Shown: positions 27,194-35,870 of the stretch, one piece after another
Numbering within the stretch: the stretch's first letter is position 1
Layout of the letters: each line of letters opens with the position of its first letter
Source of the DNA: Clostridiaceae bacterium
GTDB lineage: Bacteria > Bacillota > Clostridia > DSM-8532
Direction: 5' to 3'
NCBI GenBank assembly: GCA_012728095.1
Contig: JAAYFU010000019.1
Location: forward strand, 1 to 35,992
DNA length: 35,992 nt
The notes under the pieces: model-generated
The model's database searches: none
Told to the model about the DNA's origin: nothing
Seen by the model: only the letters and a program-made list of their open reading frames with translations
Made by a program: the position numbers and the translations under genes

Positions 27194-27267
27194 TGGCTGC
27201 GGATTAAGGATTTGAACCCTAACAAACTGATCCAGAGTCAGTCGTGCTACCGTTACACCAATCCGCA
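27194..27267 (-). tRNA. tRNA-Gln (anticodon CTG)
   Basis: 74 bases including an encoded CCA. The acceptor TGCGGAT/ATCCGCA starts with the weak U1-A72 pair typical of tRNA-Gln. The D arm has GGTA, the anticodon stem ACTGA/TCAGT encloses loop CTCTGGA (anticodon CTG at 34-36), and the T arm has TTCAAAT. The residue after the anticodon is G. It reads CAG codons. A promoter and terminator flank it, so it is transcribed alone. Confidence 0.9.
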
Positions 27268-27323
27268 ACAAATGCGCTTCGCACGGAAATCAAATCATAA
27301 TGCCGTTCCATGCGGCGATTATC

Positions 27324-27352
27324 ATTATAATATGATTAAAGAATGATTTCAA
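27324..27352 (-). promoter_or_regulatory. Promoter of tRNA-Gln
   Basis: On the - strand TTGAAA (27352-27347) and TATAAT (27329-27324) are 17 bases apart. About 50 bases of leader with two small GC hairpins precede the tRNA. Confidence 0.75.
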
Positions 27353-27399
27353 GCCCTAATTTTTATTTTATATAACATAAGGGATAAATAATATACAGG

Positions 27400-27498
27400 A
27401 AGAGCTGTCTTAAATATGTACCTATATCATACCGGGGCAATAAACGGCAGGATTCCCTGTTCATCCGGCAGTTGGCATCCGGTTTTAAGACAGCTCTT
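27400..27498. repeat. 99-base palindromic element between tRNA-Gln and ilvE
   Basis: AAGAGCTGTCTTAAA (27400-27414) and TTTAAGACAGCTCTT (27484-27498) are perfect 15-base inverted arms. Inside, ACCGG (27431-27435) pairs with CCGGT (27479-27483), and CAGG/CCTG forms a small stem. It lies 33 bases beyond the ilvE stop. It may be a terminator with a long loop or a small mobile repeat. Confidence 0.6.
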
Positions 27499-27531
27499 TA
27501 ATTTAATCTTTCATTTCTTTATTAATAGAAT

Positions 27532-28590
27532 TTATACCTTAACAACCCAATTAAACGGATCAGGCAGTTTCTTATACTGGATTCCTGTTATATTATCGTA
27601 AAGCTTTTGGGACAGTTCGCCGATTTTACCATCGCCTAAGGTAAGCTTTTTATCATTCCAGCAAAGTTCTCCGATAGGCGATATAACAGCTGCCGTTCCG
27701 GTACCGAATGCTTCTTTCAAAAGGCCTTTATCGGCGGCATCATAAATCTCCTGGATTGAAATCCTTCTTTCAGAAACCTTCACTCCCCACGAACGTAGAA
27801 GTTCTATGCAGGATTTTCTGGTAATACCGGGCAAAATACTTCCGTTAAGAGCCGGTGTAACCACTTCGTCGCCTATAACAAAGAAGACATTCATGGTACC
27901 TACTTCTTCAACATATTTTCTCTCAACGCCGTCAAGCCATAATACCTGTGTATAGCCTTTCTTAGCCGCCAATTGCTGAGCTTTCAGGGAAGCAGCATAA
28001 TTGGCGCTGGCTTTTGATTCACCAAGTCCGCCTTTTACAGCACGCACATAATGAGATTCAACATAAATTTTAACGGGATTAAGCCCTTCTTTATAATAAG
28101 CTCCGACAGGTCCTGTAATAATTATAAAATGATAAGTGCTTGAAGGATGTACTCCGATATGGGGCTCAGTAGCAATAATAAATGGACGAATGTAAAGAGA
28201 GGTGCCTGGGGCATCAGGAACCCAATCCCTGTCAATATTAATCAGCTTTCTTAATGCTTCCAGAGCAAAGGCTTCATCTATTCTCGGAATGCATAAAGCG
28301 TCACAGGAATTGTTCAAACGCTTGAAATTCTCATCCGGCCTGAAGAGAACAATTTCGTCGCCTGTCCTATAAGCCTTGAGACCTTCAAAAACAGCCTGAC
28401 CATAGTGAAATACCATTATTGCGGGCTCGTAACTGATTGAACCGTAGGGAACAATCCTTGCATTATGCCAACCTTTACCCTCTTCATAATCCATGATGAA
28501 CATATGGTCTGAAAAAATATTACCAAATGAAAGATTTTCAGACGCCGGTTTTGTTTTGGGATTTTTCGTCAATTCTATTTTTATTTCCAT
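27532..28590 (-). CDS. ilvE: Branched-chain amino acid aminotransferase
   Basis: PLP enzyme transferring amino groups between glutamate and the keto acids of Leu, Ile and Val. 352 residues, fold IV, human BCAT-like subgroup (ilvK type in Bacillus). VFEGLKAYR near 67-75; the PLP lysine is Lys193 in GESKASANYAASL; EEVGTMNVFFV and EAFGTGTAAV follow. AAAGGAG lies eight bases before the ATG. The leader is too short for a T-box. It stands alone, with no ilv or leu genes next to it. Confidence 0.93.
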   Translation of the reverse strand: MEIKIELTKNPKTKPASENLSFGNIFSDHMFIMDYEEGKGWHNARIVPYGSISYEPAIMVFHYGQAVFEGLKAYRTGDEIVLFRPDENFKRLNNSCDALCIPRIDEAFALEALRKLINIDRDWVPDAPGTSLYIRPFIIATEPHIGVHPSSTYHFIIITGPVGAYYKEGLNPVKIYVESHYVRAVKGGLGESKASANYAASLKAQQLAAKKGYTQVLWLDGVERKYVEEVGTMNVFFVIGDEVVTPALNGSILPGITRKSCIELLRSWGVKVSERRISIQEIYDAADKGLLKEAFGTGTAAVISPIGELCWNDKKLTLGDGKIGELSQKLYDNITGIQYKKLPDPFNWVVKV

Positions 28591-28764
28591 ATCAACACAC
28601 TCCTTTGATATTTTAGTTTACACCAATGCAATGTAAAAATCTATAATTTTTTCGACATTAATACAATTCGTGATTAGTTGTTTGGAATTATAACATGTCC
28701 ATATTGAAACAAAAGTAACGCATGCTGCATATGTTTAAAATATATCGGTTGGGAGTGTGAAACC

Positions 28765-30045
28765 ATGGAAATTCATGTAGTCAAATCCGGTGAAAGTGTT
28801 TACTCGATTGCAAATCTTTATGGAGTACCATGGCAGAATATAGTTTCAGATAATGAACTTGAGAACCCTGATCAACTTGTAGTAGGACAGACTCTTGTTA
28901 TCCTTCAGGGAAGCAGGCGGCATGTGGTAAGGAGAGGTGAATCCCTTTATCTTATCGCTTTGCAGTATCAGGTTCGTATAAACGATATCATTAATGCCAA
29001 CCCACAAATTACAAATCCTGCTGTTCTGCAGGTCGGACAGGTTATAACAATACCCCAAAGGACTATTCGCTTCGGTCCTATACAAGTTAACGGCTATGCT
29101 TTTCCCGATATAGATATGGAAGTACTCAGAAAGACACTGCCCAATTTGACATACTTAAGCATATTCAGTTACCAGGTGAATGCAGACGGAAGCCTGGACA
29201 CCATAAATGATTTACCGCTTATTCAGGCCGCCCGTTCCTTCAGAGTAGCACCTTTAATGGTTATTACAAACATTGGGGAGAACGGTGGTTTTGACAGTGA
29301 TCTTGCAAGCACGATACTGGGAAGTACCGCTATTCAGGATACTCTTCTGGACAATATTGTACGTATAATGGAAGAAAAGAACTACAGCGGGCTTGATATT
29401 GACTTCGAATACATTTATCCGAGCGATAGGGAAAAGTATAATAATTTTCTCAGAAGAGCAGCGGCAAGGTTGCGGCCTTTGGGATATAGCATAACTACGG
29501 CGCTTGCTCCTAAAATATCTGCCGATCAGGAAGGATTATTGTATGAGGCTCATGATTATCCTGTGCATGGTGCGTTGGCAGACCATGTAATACTTATGAC
29601 TTATGAGTGGGGATATACTTACAGTCAGCCCAGGGCTGTAGCGCCAATAAATGAAGTTCGCAGGGTTCTCAATTACGCTGTTACGGCAATACCTCGTGAA
29701 AAAATATTTATGGGAATACCAAACTACGGATATAATTGGACTTTGCCATTTGAAGAAGGAACCGCGGCCCGGACAATTTCTAATACCGGCGCGGTGGATT
29801 TAGCATATGAAGTGGGAGCGTGGATCAGTTACGATCCTATCGCTCAGGCGCCATTTTTCAAATATTATGACTCAAACGGAAGGCAACATGAGGTTTGGTT
29901 TGAAGATGCCCGCAGTATACTTGCCAAGCTTACACTGGCAAATGAGTTCAGAGTAGGCGGTATCAGCTATTGGACAATTAACAGGTACTTCCCTCAGAAT
30001 TGGCTGGTATTGAATTCAGCATATGATGTCGTTAAAGTTCTTTAG
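28765..30045 (+). CDS. Spore cortex-lytic N-acetylglucosaminidase, SleL/YaaH-like
   Basis: A 426-residue protein with two N-terminal LysM domains (about 3-47 and 52-96, each with GES and NP) and a GH18 catalytic domain (about 105-420). The family motif appears as GLDIDFEY with Glu215 as proton donor. No signal peptide, as in B. subtilis YaaH and Bacillus SleL, which are deposited in the spore and degrade cortex fragments on germination. GGGAG precedes the ATG. Upstream CATATT and CATGC about 15 bases apart vaguely recall a sigma-E promoter, too weak to call. Confidence 0.88.
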   Translation: MEIHVVKSGESVYSIANLYGVPWQNIVSDNELENPDQLVVGQTLVILQGSRRHVVRRGESLYLIALQYQVRINDIINANPQITNPAVLQVGQVITIPQRTIRFGPIQVNGYAFPDIDMEVLRKTLPNLTYLSIFSYQVNADGSLDTINDLPLIQAARSFRVAPLMVITNIGENGGFDSDLASTILGSTAIQDTLLDNIVRIMEEKNYSGLDIDFEYIYPSDREKYNNFLRRAAARLRPLGYSITTALAPKISADQEGLLYEAHDYPVHGALADHVILMTYEWGYTYSQPRAVAPINEVRRVLNYAVTAIPREKIFMGIPNYGYNWTLPFEEGTAARTISNTGAVDLAYEVGAWISYDPIAQAPFFKYYDSNGRQHEVWFEDARSILAKLTLANEFRVGGISYWTINRYFPQNWLVLNSAYDVVKVL

Positions 30046-30064
30046 AATTCAATTAAAAAACATA

Positions 30065-30144
30065 CCGTCATCCTGGGTCATGTGAAAGATTCCAACCAAA
30101 ACAGCGCAGAGGTAATCAGATTATCATATGGTCTCAGGATGGCG
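30065..30144. repeat. Diverged copy of the intergenic TGTCAT element
   Basis: Starts CCGTCATCCTG and ends CAGGATGGCG, inverted relative to each other over 80 bases, with AAGATT inside at the place of AAGAATC in the other copies. Confidence 0.55.
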
Positions 30145-30206
30145 TGTTCATTCATGTTCAAAATTTCTGACAGCCTAATAATTTATTGCTGTAATGATTA
30201 AAGTAA

Positions 30207-30235
30207 TGTTTAAACAGTCCTCTGAATGGTATAAA
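30207..30235 (+). promoter_or_regulatory. Candidate extended -10 promoter of the EIIC-EAL gene
   Basis: TGGTATAAA at 30227-30235 is an extended -10; the -35 region (TGTTTA) is poor. The leader to the ATG at 30261 would be only about 20 bases, leaving no room for a c-di-GMP riboswitch. Confidence 0.4.
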
Positions 30236-30260
30236 TTTAATATTGGGGGGATTGTTTACT

Positions 30261-32420
30261 ATGAGCAATTTGACGGAACTAATTTCGGGAGTGCATGAAA
30301 AGGTAGGCAACAGAAAGATTTTGGTTTCAATTAGACGCGGACTTACATACATGATTCCTCTTATATTATTGGGATCATTTGCATTGGTTATTATAAGTCT
30401 CCCCATACCTGCATATCAGAAATTCATGCAAGACGTTTTCGGAGCTGAATGGAAAAGCATACCTTCATATATACAGGACGGTACTTTTAGAATTCTTTCC
30501 CTAATAATGCTAATTTGCATAAGTTATTCACTTGCCGAAGAGTATCAGACCGATCGTTCCATGTATGTAAACCCAATAATAGCCACATCAGTGTCTTTAG
30601 CTTCATTTATCGCTATTTCCGGTATTTATAAGGAAGGATTCTCAATAGCGAATTTCGGTGTAATAGGTGTTTTTACAGCAATTGTAACAGCCGTCAGCTC
30701 TACATGGCTTTTTTTAAGACTGAGTTCATTAAGCTTTTTTAGAATTAAAGCTTTTCCTGACGGGGCTAATTCTGCATACATCTATTCACTGATGTCAATT
30801 TTTCCTGCAGCGATAACCGTAGCTGTGTTTGCGGCTTTTAATCATTTTTTCACCGCATTGCTTGGAGTATCACATATACAAAGCTTTATTTCTAGTTCAT
30901 TGAACTCACTGTTTAGCAGGATAAAGTCACCCTTATTAAGCGGAATTCTTTTTATTGCGCTTGTACATATATTCTGGTTCTTCGGCATGCATGGGAATAA
31001 TATTCTGGAGCCTGTGGCCGAGAGTCTGTTTATACCGGCTATTTCAGTAAATAAAGCTTTAATTGAATCAAATCTTTTGCCAACCGAAATTTTTACGAAA
31101 ACCTTTTTTGATACTTTTGTTCTTATGGGCGGATGCGGTTCTACTTTATGTCTAATAATTGCAATCCTGCTTGTTGAAAGGAAAAAGAACCAGCAAAATC
31201 TTGCCAAATTGTCACTTGTTCCTGTTTACTTTAATATAAATGAGCTTATTGTGTTTGGTATTCCAATTGTGTATAATCCGATATATTTAATACCATTTAT
31301 TTTTGTTCCTATACTTTTAACTCTGACGTCATACCTGGCGATGTTTTATGGCCTGGTTCCATATACCAGCAATTTTGTAGAGTGGACAACCCCAATATTT
31401 TTGAGTGGTTATTATTCAACCAATTCTATCAGCGGAATCATCCTGCAATTATTTAATCTTACTCTTGGAGTATCCTGTTATATGCCATTTGTTAAACTGG
31501 CTCAAAAAATATCGGATCATCAGAATAAAAACAGTATAAATAAAGTTTATGCATTTTTCAAACAAAATGAAAAGCGGGGGATAGTAACATCTCTGCTTAA
31601 CAGGTATGATGAAATAGGCAGCATATCAAGGTTCCTGGCTGATGATTTGGAAAACAGCATCATTAAGGAAAAACTGATGCTTTATTATCAGCCCCAGGTA
31701 AACTATGAAGGCAAGGTTATCGGATTTGAAGCGCTATTAAGATGGAATCACGAAAACTATGGTTTTATTTATCCGCCTTTAATAATTGCGTTATCAATAG
31801 AAGCTCAATTAAATAACAAACTTGATTATTGGATACTTGATACGGCATGCAGAGATTTAAGAAGAATGATCGACATGGGATATGGTAATATAACCATGTC
31901 GGTAAATGTATCCGTTAACCAGTTGGAAGACAGCAAGTTCTGCGATAAACTTGAAGAAATTCTGAATAAACATAAAATCGAGCCAGGCAGGCTTAAATTG
32001 GAAATCACTGAGCAATCTGCTTTAAAAAGCGGCGATAAATTGATTGATAAGATTCAATGCATTAAAAAAATGGGCGTAAAACTGGAAATGGACGATTTTG
32101 GCATGGGCCACAGTTCTCTCATGTATTTGAAAGAATATGAATTCGATACCGTTAAACTGGACGGTACACTTGTACGGGATATTACAACAAATAAAAGCTG
32201 CAGAAAGATTATTTCATCTATTGTGGATTTAGGCAGAACACTTAACTATTCCGTTTTGGCCGAATATGTTGAAACCCGGGAACAGAAAGAAATACTTCAT
32301 AATCTTGGCTGTAATCTGTTCCAGGGCTATTTGTTCAGTAAACCGGTACCGTTTAACGATGCGGTTAATTTTATTATTGAATCGGAAACCCTTGATTCTG
32401 ATATAAAAATACCGGTGTAG
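30261..32420 (+). CDS. PTS EIIC permease fused to EAL (c-di-GMP phosphodiesterase) domain
   Basis: 719 residues. Residues 1 to about 415 are a lactose/cellobiose-type EIIC permease with about ten helices; His244 in FFGMHGNN and Glu328 in FNINELIVFG match the sugar-site positions. After a short linker (415-465) comes a full EAL domain: EALLRW (490-495), Asn549, Glu581, MDDFGMGHSS (610-619), Lys632, AEYVE (667-671) and Gln688. All metal and catalytic positions are kept, so hydrolysis of c-di-GMP is likely. No EIIA or EIIB domain is present, so the permease half may sense sugar instead of moving it. Start ATG 30261 follows a G6 site; the TTG at 30243 lies in that site. Similar EIIC-EAL fusions have been described in Clostridioides difficile. 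Confidence 0.9.
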   Translation: MSNLTELISGVHEKVGNRKILVSIRRGLTYMIPLILLGSFALVIISLPIPAYQKFMQDVFGAEWKSIPSYIQDGTFRILSLIMLICISYSLAEEYQTDRSMYVNPIIATSVSLASFIAISGIYKEGFSIANFGVIGVFTAIVTAVSSTWLFLRLSSLSFFRIKAFPDGANSAYIYSLMSIFPAAITVAVFAAFNHFFTALLGVSHIQSFISSSLNSLFSRIKSPLLSGILFIALVHIFWFFGMHGNNILEPVAESLFIPAISVNKALIESNLLPTEIFTKTFFDTFVLMGGCGSTLCLIIAILLVERKKNQQNLAKLSLVPVYFNINELIVFGIPIVYNPIYLIPFIFVPILLTLTSYLAMFYGLVPYTSNFVEWTTPIFLSGYYSTNSISGIILQLFNLTLGVSCYMPFVKLAQKISDHQNKNSINKVYAFFKQNEKRGIVTSLLNRYDEIGSISRFLADDLENSIIKEKLMLYYQPQVNYEGKVIGFEALLRWNHENYGFIYPPLIIALSIEAQLNNKLDYWILDTACRDLRRMIDMGYGNITMSVNVSVNQLEDSKFCDKLEEILNKHKIEPGRLKLEITEQSALKSGDKLIDKIQCIKKMGVKLEMDDFGMGHSSLMYLKEYEFDTVKLDGTLVRDITTNKSCRKIISSIVDLGRTLNYSVLAEYVETREQKEILHNLGCNLFQGYLFSKPVPFNDAVNFIIESETLDSDIKIPV

Positions 32421-32434
32421 AAATCTTATGATTA

Positions 32435-32986
32435 TCAGGATTGAATAAACAAATTGTTCCTGATAAGTCTTTGTCTGATCCTGGGACCCATAATGGCAAC
32501 AAACAGTATTTTTATAATGTCGCCCGGAATAAAAGGAAGCACTCCTACACTTATGGCTGCAGGTATGGCCATATCAGCCTGGCAGGACAACCACGCAGTG
32601 CCCAATGTATAGCATGCAAGCGTGCCTAATACCATGCCCGAAACACATAAAAACCATTTGTCAATAAATTTATCAATAAATATGCCGGACATTAATGCCA
32701 TAAATATAAAACCGATAATATATCCTCCTGTTGGTCCCAACAGTTTTGCCGGCCCGCCGGAAAAACCCGAAAAAACGGGAGCTCCCGCCAAACCAATAAA
32801 AATATATATCAAAAGACTCATTAAAGCATTTTTTGTGCCAAGTATGTAAATCGAAAAAAGGATTGCCAGATTAGTGAAAGAAACAGGCACTAAACCGACA
32901 GGTATTGATAAAGGTCCCAGTATGCAGATTACCGCCGCCATTAATCCAATCATTGTCTTCCTGTAAACAAAAGATTTTCTTTCCAT
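32435..32986 (-). CDS. bioY: Biotin transporter substrate-binding component BioY
   Basis: 183-residue integral membrane S component with about six helices; the family signature GGPAKLLGPTGGYIIGF lies at 77-93. It binds biotin and uses an ECF energy module encoded elsewhere. GGGAG is six bases before ATG 32986. A BirA-like operator over its promoter supports biotin-controlled expression. It converges on the EIIC-EAL gene with a 14-base gap; an inverted repeat (TTATCAGGA/TCCTGATAA, 32432-32465) spans its last codons. Confidence 0.95.
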   Translation of the reverse strand: MERKSFVYRKTMIGLMAAVICILGPLSIPVGLVPVSFTNLAILFSIYILGTKNALMSLLIYIFIGLAGAPVFSGFSGGPAKLLGPTGGYIIGFIFMALMSGIFIDKFIDKWFLCVSGMVLGTLACYTLGTAWLSCQADMAIPAAISVGVLPFIPGDIIKILFVAIMGPRIRQRLIRNNLFIQS

Positions 32987-33066
32987 AGCTTTCTCCCTTG
33001 ATATGTTATGATGTGACTCTGATTACTTCGAGCTTTAAAAATATTTTTATCAAAAACACATATTGA

Positions 33067-33096
33067 AGTATAAATGAAAAACATTAATATTGTCAA
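33067..33096 (-). promoter_or_regulatory. Promoter of bioY
   Basis: - strand TTGACA (33096-33091) and TATACT (33072-33067), spacing 18. Only about 80 bases before the bioY start. Confidence 0.7.
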
Positions 33097-33121
33097 CCTA
33101 ATAATTTATTTGGTTAACAAA
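33089..33121. promoter_or_regulatory. BirA-like biotin operator
   Basis: ATTGTCAACC (33089-33098) and GGTTAACAAA (33112-33121) are inverted arms with two mismatches, 13 bases apart. TTGTTAACC-type arms are the known biotin repressor signature in Firmicutes. The left arm covers the bioY -35. Confidence 0.7.
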
Positions 33122-33236
33122 AATCTTAATCCAAAATTTAAGAAACCGAATTCGCAAATCAAAATCAGATATAGGCAGTGTTTTTCAGTTCATGTTAAAA
33201 TTAAAATCGAATTAATAATGAAGGAAGGTAAGTAAT

Positions 33237-34013
33237 ATGTTCAAAAATAAAGTTGCCGTAATTACAGGTGGAGCTTTAGGGATAGGAAAATGTATAACAC
33301 AGGAGTTTGCCAAAGAGGGCGCCAGGGTGGCGTTCATTGACAAAAACCAGGCAGCCGGGGAAGAAACAAGAGCCGAAATACTGGAAAACGGGGGCGAGGT
33401 ATTGTTTTTTGCCGGTGATATAGCTGAGGAACAAACGCTGATTGACTTTACCAAAAAGGTTATTGAACAATACGGGCATATAGATTATCTTATCAATAAT
33501 GCCATGATTACAAAAAAAGGCATACTGTCCGGTTGCGGATACGAAGAATTCAATGAAGTTCTTCGTGTAGGGATCACAGCCCCATATATGCTTACAAAGC
33601 TCTTTCTGCCTTATTTCAATGTAGGCGGGGCAGTAGTTAACATTTCATCGACCCGCGCTTTTCAGTCACAAAAAGATACCGAAAGCTACACTGCTGCCAA
33701 AGGCGGCATAACAGCTCTAACACATGCACTGGCAATAAGTCTGGCAGGAAAAGTCCGCGTGAATTCGGTTTCGCCGGGCTGGATTGATACAGGAAGCGCA
33801 TACGATAAAGACTATATACCAAAATATTCTGAGGCTGATAAGAAACAGCATCCGTCAGGGCGAATCGGGCATCCCATGGATATTGTAAGAACCGTATTTT
33901 TCCTGTGTAATCAAGACAACAGCTTTATAAATGGTCAGAATATTGTCGTTGACGGTGGAATGAGCAAGCTCATGATTTATACCGAAGATTACGGCTGGCA
34001 TTATGAACCATGA
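33237..34013 (+). CDS. SDR-family NAD(P)-dependent oxidoreductase
   Basis: 258-residue classical short-chain dehydrogenase: TGGALGIG cofactor motif (10-17), NNA at 87-89, catalytic Ser138 in NISS, Tyr151 and Lys155 in YTAAK, PGWIDT, and C-terminal GQNIVVDGGMS. Asp35 in FIDK suggests NAD preference, an inference. AAGGAAGG lies before the ATG. It has no operon partner; substrate cannot be deduced. Confidence 0.9.
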   Translation: MFKNKVAVITGGALGIGKCITQEFAKEGARVAFIDKNQAAGEETRAEILENGGEVLFFAGDIAEEQTLIDFTKKVIEQYGHIDYLINNAMITKKGILSGCGYEEFNEVLRVGITAPYMLTKLFLPYFNVGGAVVNISSTRAFQSQKDTESYTAAKGGITALTHALAISLAGKVRVNSVSPGWIDTGSAYDKDYIPKYSEADKKQHPSGRIGHPMDIVRTVFFLCNQDNSFINGQNIVVDGGMSKLMIYTEDYGWHYEP

Positions 34014-34182
34014 AGCATCAGGATTTACCCGAAGTAAAACAGAAGTAAAAAACAAAGTGTATTTTTCAGATTATAACATTTATTGATTTTTTATCAATTT
34101 ATCTTAAATGTTTACAATTTGTTCATATTTTTATGGACATACAAGTGTATAATTAAATCATCAAAATTACGGAGTGTTTATA

Positions 34183-35328
34183 ATGATGTTCAAATTAAAA
34201 AATACACTGAGCCTATTGTTAATAATTGTTTTTTCTATTGGTTTTTTTACCGGATGTTCTTCTGGTAAAAATACTACACCTGAGCCTTCTCCAATTGAGA
34301 CTCCTGTTTCATCGGATAATCTTTCAACTGCCAGACCGAATTATAGTGAGGGAATTGACGAAAACGGCTTTTGGTCTGATATCAAAGCATCAGATTATGT
34401 TCAGCTCACAAAATATACGGAAATATTAATACCCAGCAATATCCATACAATCTCGGATGAAGCTGTAAAAAATGAGATAGATTCAATATTAGCGCTATAC
34501 TCTACTAAAGAACAAATCACGGAACGGGCCGTTAAAGATGGTGATACTGTTAATATAGATTATGTAGGAACTATAGATGGGGTTGAGTTTGAGGGTGGAA
34601 GCACGAATGGTTTAGGTACTGAGGTTACCATTGGTGTTACAAACTATATTGATGATTTTCTTGAACAAATTATTGGGCATACTCCCGGTGAATCTTTTAA
34701 TGTTGAAGTGACATTTCCTGAGGATTATGGTGTTGAAGAATTAAATGGCAAAGATGCTGTTTTTGCCGTAACTCTGAACTATATTGTTGAATCCGTTACA
34801 CCTGGCCTAAGTGATGAATTTGTTGCGGAGAAATTTTCTGCCTATGGCTGGAATACTATTTCAGATATGGAGACAAGTATCAGAGAGGACTTGAAAAATA
34901 ATGCGGTTTCCAATTATATACAAAATTACATCATAGATAACTCAATAATAAAATCACTCCCGGAAAATCTAATAAAACATCAGGAAAAATTATTATTACT
35001 ATACTTCCAAAGTAATGCAAGTTCTTACAACATGGAATTTAATGATTTTTTAAATAATTTTTTGGGTTTTACTGATACAGATAAATTACTTCAGTTTTAC
35101 GCTGACAGCAATAGGCGTGCCGCTGAATTTAGCCTTATTATACAAGCTATTGCCGAAGACGCGAACATAACTGTTTCAGATAATGATGTAGTTGAATATT
35201 TCAAATACTATTATGGAACTGATGATTATTCGATGTATAAAGAGATATATGGAATGCCTTATATTAAGCAGACTGTTCTAAGTCAGGCTGTTATGGATTA
35301 CTTGTTAAAAAATGCTGTTTTAGCTTAA
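34183..35328 (+). CDS. Surface lipoprotein with trigger-factor-like FKBP peptidyl-prolyl isomerase domain
   Basis: 381 residues. A lipoprotein signal ends at Cys25 in FTGC. A Pro/Ser/Thr linker (about 30-50) follows, then an FKBP-type domain (about 110-205) with GDTVNIDYVGTIDG, FEGG, TIG, FPEDYG and the strand FAVTLN, followed by a helical region like the trigger factor C-terminal arms. Trigger factor itself is cytosolic and has a ribosome-binding N-terminal domain that is missing here. Likely assists folding outside the membrane. GGAG lies eight bases before ATG 34183; the GTG at 34174 overlaps that site. Confidence 0.85.
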   Translation: MMFKLKNTLSLLLIIVFSIGFFTGCSSGKNTTPEPSPIETPVSSDNLSTARPNYSEGIDENGFWSDIKASDYVQLTKYTEILIPSNIHTISDEAVKNEIDSILALYSTKEQITERAVKDGDTVNIDYVGTIDGVEFEGGSTNGLGTEVTIGVTNYIDDFLEQIIGHTPGESFNVEVTFPEDYGVEELNGKDAVFAVTLNYIVESVTPGLSDEFVAEKFSAYGWNTISDMETSIREDLKNNAVSNYIQNYIIDNSIIKSLPENLIKHQEKLLLLYFQSNASSYNMEFNDFLNNFLGFTDTDKLLQFYADSNRRAAEFSLIIQAIAEDANITVSDNDVVEYFKYYYGTDDYSMYKEIYGMPYIKQTVLSQAVMDYLLKNAVLA

Positions 35329-35397
35329 TTATTTATACAGCAAAGGTTATGTCAATATTAATGTTATATTCTGAAATGATCTAGCTTAAAGTTTGAT

Positions 35398-35442
35398 AAG
35401 CTCCTGGTTTCCGAGATATTGTTGGCGGCCGGGAGCTTTTTT
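35398..35442 (+). terminator. Terminator after lipoprotein gene
   Basis: AAGCTCCTGG (35398-35407) pairs with CCGGGAGCTT (35429-35438), one wobble, loop 21 bases, then T6. Confidence 0.8.
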
Positions 35443-35606
35443 ATCCTTATCTTTAGAATATCGCAAGGGGACTCATTGATTCTAATTATGAGAAATCAAA
35501 TATTGCCTATCTTAAGATTATAAAAACTTTATAGTTTCTTTATAATTGGCTGTTAAAGTTTAAACCGTGAAAAGGATTGATATTTTAGTTGAAAGGATGA
35601 TACAAA

Positions 35607-35870
35607 ATGTCAGAATTAATACTTGAAACCAGGTGTCTTAAAAAATATTACGGAAAGCAGCTTGCTGTAAATAATATTTCACTTCATATACCAAGAGGAT
35701 CCATATACGGGCTCCTTGGACCGAACGGAGCAGGAAAATCGACTACTTTAAAGATTATAACCGGATTGCTGCGCCCTAGTGCAGGTGAAATAATATCTTT
35801 TGGAGAACGTTGGGAACGTAAAGAGGAGCAACTGTATCCATTGTTGCTCCCTTTTACTTGCATTCATTAA
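35607..35870 (+). pseudogene. Truncated ABC transporter ATP-binding subunit (BcrA/antibiotic-type)
   Basis: The first 72 residues are a normal ABC ATPase: LKKYYGK, then Walker [11 protein letters not shown] at 39-48, then [12 protein letters not shown] and a GERWERK block that in relatives leads toward the Q loop. After that the frame reads 15 unrelated residues and stops at 87. The signature motif, Walker B and switch His are absent, so no working ATPase can form. GAAAGGATG lies before the ATG. Departure begins at about 35820, just before hairpin GGAGCAAC (35825-35832)/GTTGCTCC (35843-35850). An insertion is the simplest cause. Confidence 0.75.

Noticed and set aside
28591..28764. T-box leader for ilvE
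   Set aside because: The gap is about 170 bases shared with a divergent gene; no T-box AGGGUGGNACCGCG-like motif or terminator is present.
30046..30260. c-di-GMP riboswitch before the EAL gene
   Set aside because: The gap is mostly a palindromic repeat and the promoter leaves only about 20 bases of leader.
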